Of a stretch of 61,719 nt of DNA, positions 53,842-61,719 are shown in pieces. The DNA is from Variovorax soli NBRC 106424 (lineage in GTDB: Bacteria; Pseudomonadota; Gammaproteobacteria; Burkholderiales; Burkholderiaceae_C), in contig NZ_BCUU01000021.1 in assembly GCF_001591385.1 (NCBI RefSeq), positions 1 through 61,719 of the forward strand, written 5' to 3'. Below the pieces are notes generated by a model, which was not told the DNA's origin, did no database searches, and saw nothing but the letters and a program-made list of their open reading frames with translations. The translations under genes were made by a program, and so were the position numbers. Numbering within the stretch: position 1 is the stretch's first letter; each line of letters starts with the position of its first letter.

Positions 53842-56160
53842 TCAGGCCTTGAGCTGGTCGCGAATCGGCAGGCTGCGGATGCGCTTGCCAGTCGCGGCGA
53901 AGATGGCGTTGCACAGCGCCGGCGCCATGGGCGGCACGCCGGGCTCGCCCACGCCGCCCAGCGGCGCGTCGTAGCTGCCGTCGATCAGATGCACCACGAT
54001 GCGCTGGGGCGCGGCGTTCATGCGCAGCACCTCGAACTGGTGGAAGTTGTCCTGCTCCACGCGGCCGTCCTTGAAGGTGATCTCGCCCGACAGCGCGTTG
54101 CCGATGCCCATGGCGCAGCCGCCCTCCATCTGCGCGCGCACCCGCTCGGGGTTGACGATGCCGCCGCAGTCCACCGCGATGTCCACGCGCGGAATCTTGA
54201 GCTCGCCCTTGGCGTCCACCTGCACCTCCACCACCGCCGCCACATAGGTGGTGAAGCTGTAGTGCGCGGCAATGCCGCGGCCACGGCCCTTGCCCAGGGG
54301 CTTGCTGCTCCACCCCGCCTCCTTGGCCGCGCGCTCCGTCACGCGGCGCAGGCGGCCGACGTCGACCGGGTACGCCGCCGGGTCCTCGCCATGGTTCCAG
54401 GTGTCGTTGATCTCGCGCGGATCGATCTTTCGCGGCGGGCCGAGCAGCTCGAGCAGGAAGTCCTTCGGGTCGCGCCCGCTGGCCGCCGCCATCTCGCCCA
54501 CGAAGGACTGGATGGCGAAGGCATGCGGAATGTTCGACACCGCCCGGTACCAGCCGATGCGCGTGTGCGCGGCCGCCTCCGGGTTTTCGATGCGCAGATT
54601 GGGCACCGCGAAGGGCACGTTGGTCAGCCCCATGCCCAGTTCGATGGGCGACTCCAGCTTGGGGTCGGGCATGAAGATCGACAGCAGCGTGGGCCCGACG
54701 CTGCGGTGCAGCCAGGCCACCGGCTTGCCCTTGGCATCCAGCCCCGCTTCCAGGTGCTCGACCGAGACCGTGTGATAGAAGGAATGGTGGATGTCGTCCT
54801 CGCGCGTCCACACCACCTTCACCGGCTTGCCGCCGGTTTCCCTGGCCAGCAGCGCGGCCTCGGTGGCGAAGTCGCCCTTGCTCTTGCGCCCGAACCCGCC
54901 GCCCAGCAGCGTGACGTTGACCGTGACCTTCTCGGGCGGCAGCTCCAGCCGCTTGACGATGTCGTTGCGCACGGCCTGCGGGCTCTGGAACGGCCCCCAC
55001 ACCTCGCAGGCGCCGTCCTTGATGCGCGCGGTGGCGCTGGGCGGCTCCATGGGTGCCTGCGTCAGGTGCGGAATGTAGTAGTCGGCCTTCAGGGTCTTGG
55101 CGGCCTTGCCCATCGCCTCGTCCACATTGCCGCTGTTGCGCACCACCTTGCCGGGCTTGCCGGCCGCCTCCTGCATCGCCTTGCGGTACGCGCCGGACTC
55201 ATAGCTGCCGTTGGGCCCGCCGTCCCACTCGAGCTTGAGCGCCCTGCGGCCGTTCATGGCGGCCCAGGTGCTGGTGGCGATCACCGCCACGCCCGGCAGC
55301 GGCTGGAAGGTGCTGGGGATGGGCGTGCCCTTGATCTCCACCACCTTCACCACGCCGGGCACCTTCATGGCCTCGGCGGCGTCGAAGCGCTTGAGCGAGC
55401 CGCCGTACACGGGGCTGCGCGCCACCACGGCGAAGAGCATGTCGGGCAGCACCACGTCGATGCCGTACTGCGCCTTGCCGGTGGTCATGTCGAAGCCGTC
55501 GACGATGGGCGTCTTGCCCTTGCCGATATAGCGGAAATCGGCCGGCTTCTTCAGGCGCAGGTCCGCGGTCTTGGGCACCGGCAGCCTGGCCGCATCGGCC
55601 GCCACCTCGCCGAAGCCGATGCTGCGGCCGGTGGGCTTGTGGATGAGCTGGTGGTTCTTCGCGTGCACCTCGCCGGCCGGCACGCCCCAGCGCGCGGCGG
55701 CCGCGGCCTCCAGCATCTGCCGGGCCGCCGCGCCGCAGCGGCGCATGGGCATGAAGAAGTGGCGCGTGGTGCGCGAGCCGTCGGTGTCCTGGTTGCCGTA
55801 GCGCGCCTCGTCGCCGGGCGCCTGCGTCACGCGGACCTTGGACCAGTCGGCTTCCATTTCGTCGGCCACGATGAGCGGCACGCCGGTGCGCACGCCCTGG
55901 CCCATCTCGGCGCGATGGCAGGTGATGGTGACGATGCCGTCCGGCGCGATGGCCACGAACACCAGCGGGTTGTCGACCGCGCCGTGCGGCATGCCGTCAG
56001 CGCCGTACTTGGGCGGGCCGTCCTGCGCCGCCGCCTCGTCGGCCAGGCTCCACGTGAGGGCAAAGCCGCCGGCCGCCATGCCGGTTGCACCACCAAGAAA
56101 GCGCCGCCGGGACAGGCCCTCGGCGTCGCGATGCGAGCAAGAGTGGGGGGTGGGCGTCAT
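53842..56160 (-). CDS. Xanthine-oxidase-family molybdopterin-binding subunit (IorB-like)
   Basis: 772 residues. A Tat signal (SRRRFLGGATGMAAGGFA) marks a periplasmic enzyme. The sequence has VTITCHRAEMGQGVRTGVPL, LLGGGFGRKSKGDFATEAAL, and the catalytic Glu in GGVGEPGVPPMAPAL, as in isoquinoline 1-oxidoreductase and aldehyde or nicotinate dehydrogenases of the same group. The single chain combines the two molybdopterin domains. The electron acceptor would be a cytochrome, but none is encoded here. It begins two bases after the stop of the iron-sulfur subunit gene. Confidence 0.92.
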   Translation of the reverse strand: MTPTPHSCSHRDAEGLSRRRFLGGATGMAAGGFALTWSLADEAAAQDGPPKYGADGMPHGAVDNPLVFVAIAPDGIVTITCHRAEMGQGVRTGVPLIVADEMEADWSKVRVTQAPGDEARYGNQDTDGSRTTRHFFMPMRRCGAAARQMLEAAAAARWGVPAGEVHAKNHQLIHKPTGRSIGFGEVAADAARLPVPKTADLRLKKPADFRYIGKGKTPIVDGFDMTTGKAQYGIDVVLPDMLFAVVARSPVYGGSLKRFDAAEAMKVPGVVKVVEIKGTPIPSTFQPLPGVAVIATSTWAAMNGRRALKLEWDGGPNGSYESGAYRKAMQEAAGKPGKVVRNSGNVDEAMGKAAKTLKADYYIPHLTQAPMEPPSATARIKDGACEVWGPFQSPQAVRNDIVKRLELPPEKVTVNVTLLGGGFGRKSKGDFATEAALLARETGGKPVKVVWTREDDIHHSFYHTVSVEHLEAGLDAKGKPVAWLHRSVGPTLLSIFMPDPKLESPIELGMGLTNVPFAVPNLRIENPEAAAHTRIGWYRAVSNIPHAFAIQSFVGEMAAASGRDPKDFLLELLGPPRKIDPREINDTWNHGEDPAAYPVDVGRLRRVTERAAKEAGWSSKPLGKGRGRGIAAHYSFTTYVAAVVEVQVDAKGELKIPRVDIAVDCGGIVNPERVRAQMEGGCAMGIGNALSGEITFKDGRVEQDNFHQFEVLRMNAAPQRIVVHLIDGSYDAPLGGVGEPGVPPMAPALCNAIFAATGKRIRSLPIRDQLKA

Positions 56161-56161
56161 G

Positions 56162-56620
56162 TCATGCCTCCTTCACGCCGGCGGCCTGCTTGATCGCGGC
56201 CTTGATGCGCGTGTAGGTGCCGCAGCGGCAGATGTTGCCGGCCATGGCGCCCTCGATGTCCGCGTCGCTGGGCTTCTTGTTGCTCTGCAGGAGCGCCGCC
56301 GCCTGCATGATCTGGCCCGACTGGCAGTAGCCGCACTGCGGAACGCCCTGCGCGCGCCAGGCCACCTGCAGCGGATGCTGGCCCTTGGGGTCCAGGCCCT
56401 CGATGGTGGTGACCTTCTTGCCGAAGGCCGCGCTGACCGGCGTCACGCACGAGCGGATGGCCGCGCCCTCCAGGTGGACCGTGCAGGCGCCGCACAGCGC
56501 CATGCCGCAGCCGAACTTGGTGCCGGTCATCTTCAGCTCGTCGCGCAAGTACCAGAGCAGCGGCATGTTGCCGTCGCCGCCGAACTCGCGGGGCGAGCCG
56601 TTGACTGTCAGTGTGGCCAT
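56162..56620 (-). CDS. [2Fe-2S] iron-sulfur subunit of molybdenum hydroxylase (IorA-like)
   Basis: 152 residues. Two [2Fe-2S] clusters: plant-type in [17 protein letters not shown], and alpha-helical in [16 protein letters not shown] and [16 protein letters not shown]. This is the small subunit of the IorAB-type enzyme and transfers electrons from the Mo site. No signal peptide: it would be carried out with the Tat-borne large subunit. AGGAGAAATTCAAG precedes its ATG. Confidence 0.94.
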   Translation of the reverse strand: MATLTVNGSPREFGGDGNMPLLWYLRDELKMTGTKFGCGMALCGACTVHLEGAAIRSCVTPVSAAFGKKVTTIEGLDPKGQHPLQVAWRAQGVPQCGYCQSGQIMQAAALLQSNKKPSDADIEGAMAGNICRCGTYTRIKAAIKQAAGVKEA

Positions 56621-56857
56621 CTTGAATTTCTCCTTGATTCGTCGTTGTGCGTGCGGTCATTTGCGCCGCGGGGCGGCGCCAATCTATTCCTCACGCGGGC
56701 CCGCGGCAAGTCAGCCTGAGGTGCACAGTCGGGGACGGAATGTGTCGCCCCAACCGCAGCGCACCCTCGCGAACGTGGCATGAAGGCCACGAAGCCGGGC
56801 CGATGCGGCCCTGATTGCTATAGAGTTCATAGCAACTCAAGGAGCCGTGTAGAAGCT

Positions 56858-57379
56858 GTGACGAGATTCCCGCCTGCACCGCCGCGCATCGCTGCCGCGC
56901 TGCCCTGCCTGCTGCTTGCCGGCGCACTGCTGGTGCTGGCCGGCTGCGGCAGCACGCCGCCCCGCGCCACCGGTGGTGCCGCCGCGTCGGTCCGCTACAC
57001 GCCCCTGTCCACCGAGCAATCCGAAGACATCGCCATTCACGCGCTCGGCCTGGTGGGCACGCCCTATCGCTACGGCGGCAACTCGCCGCAAGGCGGCTTC
57101 GACTGCTCCGGCCTCATCGGCTACGTGTACCGCAGCCGCGCCGGCCTGGCGCCGCCGCGCACCGTGGCGCAGCTGGCGGGTTTTGGCGAATCGGTGGACC
57201 GCAGCGAGCTGCGCACCGGCGACCTGGTGCTGTTCGGCAGCGGCCAGCCCAACCATGCGGGCATCTATGTGGGCGACGGGCGCTTCGTGCATGCGCCCTC
57301 CACCGGCGGCACCGTGCGCCTGGACAAGCTGGCCAGCGCCTACTGGTCGCGCCAGCCGCTGTCGGTGCGGCGCCCCTAG
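56858..57379 (+). CDS. NlpC/P60-family lipoprotein (cell-wall endopeptidase)
   Basis: 173 residues from the GTG. A lipobox LAGC gives the lipidated C30. The NlpC/P60 catalytic triad is intact: C83 in GGFDCSGLIGYV, H133 in PNHAGIYVGD and H145 in RFVHAPSTGG. It cleaves peptidoglycan stem peptides and is probably anchored in the outer membrane. The open frame extends to an ATG at 56780, but those residues precede a proper signal; the AAGGAG site at 56839 and the GTG fit better. Confidence 0.88.
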   Translation: MTRFPPAPPRIAAALPCLLLAGALLVLAGCGSTPPRATGGAAASVRYTPLSTEQSEDIAIHALGLVGTPYRYGGNSPQGGFDCSGLIGYVYRSRAGLAPPRTVAQLAGFGESVDRSELRTGDLVLFGSGQPNHAGIYVGDGRFVHAPSTGGTVRLDKLASAYWSRQPLSVRRP

Positions 57380-57416
57380 TCGCAAGGTGGCTTGCGCGCC
57401 GATGCACACTCGGCCC

Positions 57417-58376
<960 letters not shown>

Positions 58377-58385
58377 CCGAAAGCG

Positions 58386-59564
58386 TCAGGCCGTGCTGGC
58401 CTGCGCGGCCTCGATGCGATGCACGCGCCAGGCGCACAGCGTGCCGATGGCGGCCAGCACCGTCGCCGCGACGTACATCGGCACATAGCCGAAGTGCTGC
58501 GCCATGGCGCCGCCGGCCAGCACGCCGATCACGCCGCCGAAGCCGTAGCCGATGACGGTGAACAGCGCCTGCCCGCGCCCGCGCAGCCGGCCCGGGAAGT
58601 GGCGCGACACCAGCGCGATGCAGGTGGTGTGGTGCGTGGCAAAGCTCAGCGCATGCAGCAGCTGCGCCACCACCAGCGCGGCAAACCAGCCGCCCAGACC
58701 CGCGGTGATCGCCATGCGGGCCACGGTGGCGATGCCGCACAGCAGCAACCAGCCCGGCATCGACAAGCGCCCCATCCAGCGGCCCTGCAGGAAGAACCAG
58801 GCGATCTCAGCCAGCACCGACAGCCCCCACAGAAAGCCGATCACCGCCTTGCCGTAGCCCAGCGAATCCAGGTACAGCGACAGGAAGCCGTAGATGGCGA
58901 AGTGCGAGGTGACCTGGAAGAACAGCGAGGCGAAGAACCAGCGCACCGCCGGCTGGCGCAGCACCGGCCCCACCGGCTCGTGCGCGGCGCTGCGCTCCGC
59001 GGCCGGCTCGCGCACGTCGGGCAGGCGCAGCGTGGACACGAGCAGCACGCACAGGGTGGCCACGGCCCAGGCCGGAAAGTGGCGCATGCCGAAGCGGTCG
59101 AACCATTCGCCCGCCACGAACACCGTCACCAGGAAGCCGGCCGAGCCCCAGAGCCGGATGCGCCCGTAGCGCCCCCAGTCGCCCGCCACCAGGTGCGCCA
59201 TGGCGGCCTCGGTGAGCGACATCATCGAGCTGGTGTGGGTGAACATCAGCAGCAGCACGAAGGCCAGCCACAGCGCGCCGCCCGGCCAGAACAGGCCCAG
59301 CGCCGCAACCGTGGCCACGGCCGCGGAAAAGCGCAGCAGCTTCACGCGCTCGCCGGTGCGGTCGGACAGCGCGCCCCAGGCATAGGGCGCAAACACGCGC
59401 GTGACCGACTGCACCGAGGTCAGCAGGCTGATGGTGAAGATCGGCAGCCCCAGGTCCTTGAGCCACAGGGGCAGGTAGGGGTTGAAGAAGCCGATGTGCG
59501 CGAAGTAGCTGGCCGACAGCGCGGCAAAGGCCAGCAGATGGCGGGGTTGCCTGCCGGCGTCCAC
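58386..59564 (-). CDS. MFS transporter, HcaT-like (MFS_1_like)
   Basis: 392 residues, 12 transmembrane segments. FFNPYLPLWLKDLGLPIFTI and PYAWGALSDRTGERVKLLRF, then RGRGQALFTVIGYGFGGVIG, are typical of the phenylpropionate-permease-like subgroup. The GTG start lies 6 bases after the aroC stop, so it is cotranscribed with aroC. The substrate is unknown. Confidence 0.87.
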   Translation of the reverse strand: MDAGRQPRHLLAFAALSASYFAHIGFFNPYLPLWLKDLGLPIFTISLLTSVQSVTRVFAPYAWGALSDRTGERVKLLRFSAAVATVAALGLFWPGGALWLAFVLLLMFTHTSSMMSLTEAAMAHLVAGDWGRYGRIRLWGSAGFLVTVFVAGEWFDRFGMRHFPAWAVATLCVLLVSTLRLPDVREPAAERSAAHEPVGPVLRQPAVRWFFASLFFQVTSHFAIYGFLSLYLDSLGYGKAVIGFLWGLSVLAEIAWFFLQGRWMGRLSMPGWLLLCGIATVARMAITAGLGGWFAALVVAQLLHALSFATHHTTCIALVSRHFPGRLRGRGQALFTVIGYGFGGVIGVLAGGAMAQHFGYVPMYVAATVLAAIGTLCAWRVHRIEAAQASTA

Positions 59565-59570
59565 CGCGGC

Positions 59571-60686
59571 TTAGAGGAAAGACGCCTTCGGAGAAGCCTG
59601 GGCCGCTTCGTCGCCCGTCCCCGCGGCCACGTCGCCGCATTGCGCGCGATGGCGCAGCGCGTGCTCCATCACCACCAGCGCCAGCATCGCCTCGGCGATG
59701 GGCGTGGCACGGATGCCCACGCACGGGTCGTGCCGGCCCTTGGTGACGACCTCGACCGGCTGGTTGTGGATGTCGATGGACTGGCGCGGGCTGATGATGG
59801 AGCTGGTGGGCTTGATGGCAATGCCCACTTCCAGGTCCTGCCCGGTGCTGATGCCGCCCAGCACGCCGCCGGCATTGTTGGTGGCAAAGCCGCTGGGCGT
59901 GATGGAGTCGCCGTGGGTGCTGCCGCGCTGCGTCACGCTGCCGAAGCCGGCGCCGATCTCCACGCCCTTGACCGCATTGATGCCCATCATGGCGAAGGCG
60001 ATGTCGGCATCGAGCTTGTCGAACAGCGGCTCGCCCAGGCCCACCGGCACATGGCTGGCCGTGACGCGCAGGCGCGCGCCGCACGAGTCGCCGGCCTTGC
60101 GCAGCGCGTCCATGTAGGCCTCCAGCCGGCTCACATCGGCCACCGGGGCGAAGAAGGGGTTGTTGGGAACATGCTCCCAGCTCTCAAAGGGAATCTCGAT
60201 CTCGCCGACCTGGGTCATGCAGCCGCGGAAGACCGTGCCGTACTTCTCGGCCAGCCACTTCTTGGCCACGGCGCCGGCGGCCACCATCGGCGCCGTGAGG
60301 CGGGCCGACGAGCGCCCGCCGCCGCGCGGGTCGCGAATGCCGTACTTCTTCCAGTAGGTGAAGTCGGCATGGCCGGGGCGGAACTGCTGGGCGATGGCGC
60401 CGTAGTCCTTGCTGCGCTGGTCGGTGTTCTGGATGACGAGCGCAATGGGCGTGCCGGTGGTCTTGCCCTCGTACACACCCGAGAGGATCTGCACCTGGTC
60501 GGGCTCGTTGCGCTGCGTGACGTGGCGGCTGGTGCCCGGACGGCGGCGGTCCAGGTCGGGCTGGATGTCGGCTTCGGACAAGGCCATGCCGGGCGGGCAA
60601 CCGTCGATGACGCAGCCGATGGCGGGGCCGTGGGACTCCCCGAAATTGGTGACTGCGAAAAGGGTTCCGAAGGTATTGCCGCTCAT
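59571..60686 (-). CDS. aroC: Chorismate synthase
   Basis: 371 residues. [20 protein letters not shown] (signature 1), [20 protein letters not shown] and [20 protein letters not shown] (signature 3) are intact. The FMN-dependent enzyme makes chorismate from EPSP, ending the shikimate pathway. The length is normal (E. coli 361). The start is the ATG of [15 protein letters not shown]; it is divergent from the small unknown gene. Confidence 0.96.
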   Translation of the reverse strand: MSGNTFGTLFAVTNFGESHGPAIGCVIDGCPPGMALSEADIQPDLDRRRPGTSRHVTQRNEPDQVQILSGVYEGKTTGTPIALVIQNTDQRSKDYGAIAQQFRPGHADFTYWKKYGIRDPRGGGRSSARLTAPMVAAGAVAKKWLAEKYGTVFRGCMTQVGEIEIPFESWEHVPNNPFFAPVADVSRLEAYMDALRKAGDSCGARLRVTASHVPVGLGEPLFDKLDADIAFAMMGINAVKGVEIGAGFGSVTQRGSTHGDSITPSGFATNNAGGVLGGISTGQDLEVGIAIKPTSSIISPRQSIDIHNQPVEVVTKGRHDPCVGIRATPIAEAMLALVVMEHALRHRAQCGDVAAGTGDEAAQASPKASFL

Positions 60687-60776
60687 GGGCAGGGATTATC
60701 GCGTCTGCCGAATGGTGTATGGACGCCCGGGGCCGCGGCGCATACGGTTCCGCCTCCGGTTACAAGGTAAAACAAA

Positions 60777-61058
60777 GTGCTGCCTCATCTCGAAATCCGG
60801 CGCGTCGGGCGCGACTTCTACATCTACAGCGTGCGCGCCGGGCGGGCCAACGCCGGCCGCTGCGAAGACCCGATCGACTCCCTCGAGCGCTGCCTCAATG
60901 ACGCTGGCGACTCGCTGGGCCACTATTTCCCGTCGGTGAGCGTGAGCCTGGACGGCCAGGACCTGGGCAGCTATTCGGTTCGGCGCCTGCAGCAGAACCC
61001 CGTGGGCCTGGCGGCCGAACTGCTGGTGAAGGCCGCGCCGGGGCGCACGCTTTCCTGA
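60777..61058 (+). CDS. Small conserved-looking protein of unknown function
   Basis: 93 residues from a GTG that follows AAGGTAAAACAAA. The sequence LEIRRVGRDFYIYSVRAGRA, DSLERCLNDAGDSLGHYFPS and SVSLDGQDLGSYSVRRLQQN is polar and globular with no signal or membrane segment. I do not recognise it. The codon use and reading frame integrity suggest a real gene. It is divergent from aroC with a 90-base gap. Confidence 0.6.
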   Translation: MLPHLEIRRVGRDFYIYSVRAGRANAGRCEDPIDSLERCLNDAGDSLGHYFPSVSVSLDGQDLGSYSVRRLQQNPVGLAAELLVKAAPGRTLS

Positions 61059-61177
61059 AGAAAAGCGCCGTCCGGCAAGGCCGCCTCGCCGCAGGTTCCC
61101 GACGCCAGTCCGGCGCAGCTTTCGGCGCAAGCGGCCTGCCTCGCTGCCCGGGCGCTCTCTGCTAAGTTCCGCCCACC

Positions 61178-61719
61178 ATGCGATTCGACCTCACCGACCT
61201 GCGCCTGTTCGTGAACGCGGTGGAAGCCGGCAGCCTGACGGCCGGCGCCGAACGCACGCACCTGAGCCTGGCATCGGCCAGCCAGCGCGTGCTGGGCATG
61301 GAGGACACGCTGGGCACCTCGCTGCTGGTGCGCAGGAAGAGCGGCGTGCAGCCCACCGAGGCCGGCAGCACGCTGCTGGCGCACGCACGCCGGGTGCTGG
61401 ACCAGGTGGAGCAGTTGCGCTCCGAACTGGGCGTCTATGGCCAGGGGCTGCAGGGGCGCGTGCGGCTGCTGTGCAATACGTCGGCCATGGCGCAGCACCT
61501 GCCGCGCGCGCTGGCCGGCTTCCTGGCCGCGCATCCGCGCGTGTCCGTCGACCTGCAGGAGCGGCCCAGCGAAGAGATCGTCGAAGCGCTGCGCAGCGGC
61601 CTGGCCGACCTGGGCATCGTGTCCGATGCCGTGGCCAGCACGGGCCTGCACGCCATCGCCTGGGCGCGCGACGACCTGGTGCTGCTGGTGCCGCCGGGCG
61701 ACCCGCTCGCCGGCCGCCG
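61178..61719 (+). CDS. LysR-family transcriptional regulator, N-terminal part
   Basis: The first 180 codons are in the window and the frame is open to the right edge. HTH domain: MRFDLTDLRLFVNAVEAGSL and ASASQRVLGMEDTLGTSLLV. The substrate-binding domain begins with GRVRLLCNTSAMAQHLPRAL and continues ADLGIVSDAV. The usual LysR motif S-x-A/S-R-L is QRVLGMED here, a small variant. Its target is not visible. Confidence 0.88.
   Translation, partial: MRFDLTDLRLFVNAVEAGSLTAGAERTHLSLASASQRVLGMEDTLGTSLLVRRKSGVQPTEAGSTLLAHARRVLDQVEQLRSELGVYGQGLQGRVRLLCNTSAMAQHLPRALAGFLAAHPRVSVDLQERPSEEIVEALRSGLADLGIVSDAVASTGLHAIAWARDDLVLLVPPGDPLAGR

Overview
The window reads as chromosomal DNA of a high-GC betaproteobacterium, most likely Burkholderiales of the Comamonadaceae (Variovorax/Acidovorax-like). 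The signs are dense short operons with ATGA/TGATG overlaps, two Bug-type (TctC) solute-binding proteins, a complete urtABCDE urea ABC transporter, a beta-ketoadipate (pca) cluster, a gcl-hyi-glxR glyoxylate operon, DUF3014 and DUF3297 proteins, and intergenic hairpin repeats. The genus is an inference. I see no tRNA, rRNA, phage, IS element or CRISPR array. No gene-free stretch exceeds 300 bases; the longest is 1871-2136.

Layout. 1-1870 (minus): TpsB transporter and the first 42 codons of its TpsA exoprotein. 2137-4562: convergent LuxR response regulator and hybrid histidine kinase. 4756-5301: histidine phosphatase. 5447/5510-9333: acyl-CoA synthetase, acyl-CoA dehydrogenase and Bug protein operon. 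9337-13700: GH100/debranching-like glycosidase, AraC regulator, exported metallo-beta-lactamase-fold protein, exported dienelactone hydrolase. 13745-18218 (minus): mnmH, DUF3014, nitronate monooxygenase, FrnE-like DsbA, DJ-1/PfpI. 18266-22849 (minus): pcaD, MFS, pcaC, pcaB and a shikimate dehydrogenase homologue, divergent from an IclR regulator (23010) with PcaR-like 15-mers between them. 23795-26757: YihY/BrkB, OsmC, flavin reductase, Mo-cofactor oxidoreductase, DUF3297. 26891-27915: Bug gene broken by one frameshift. 27985-33653: CMP/dCMP-type deaminase, ureD, a tail-anchored protein, a cNMP-binding protein, opgD, MFS. 33679-35260: orphan nucleotidyltransferase and an MFS exporter. 35360-41187 (minus): urtABCDE. 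41370-44813: PHB-depolymerase-like esterase, PPK2, I78 inhibitor lipoprotein, LysR. 44940-50959: gcl, hyi, glxR, maeB. 51192-53835: NitT/TauT-type ABC transporter. 53842-56620 (minus): IorB/IorA-like molybdenum hydroxylase. 56858-end: NlpC/P60 lipoprotein, psuG, MFS, aroC, a small unknown and a partial LysR.

How the genes fit together. One theme is nitrogen and C2 salvage: urea import (urt), a urease accessory gene (ureD), a purine/pyrimidine-type deaminase and the glyoxylate-to-glycerate route (gcl, hyi, glxR) would together suit purine or ureide use, although no urease subunit gene lies here. A second theme is aromatic acid catabolism through beta-ketoadipate, but no protocatechuate dioxygenase is present. 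The least explained features are non-coding. Two homologous folded repeats sit exactly at the 3' ends of two unrelated genes, with covarying stems. A paired-hairpin element lies inside the urt operon between urtA and urtB. One operon's first gene appears to begin at an ATC codon.
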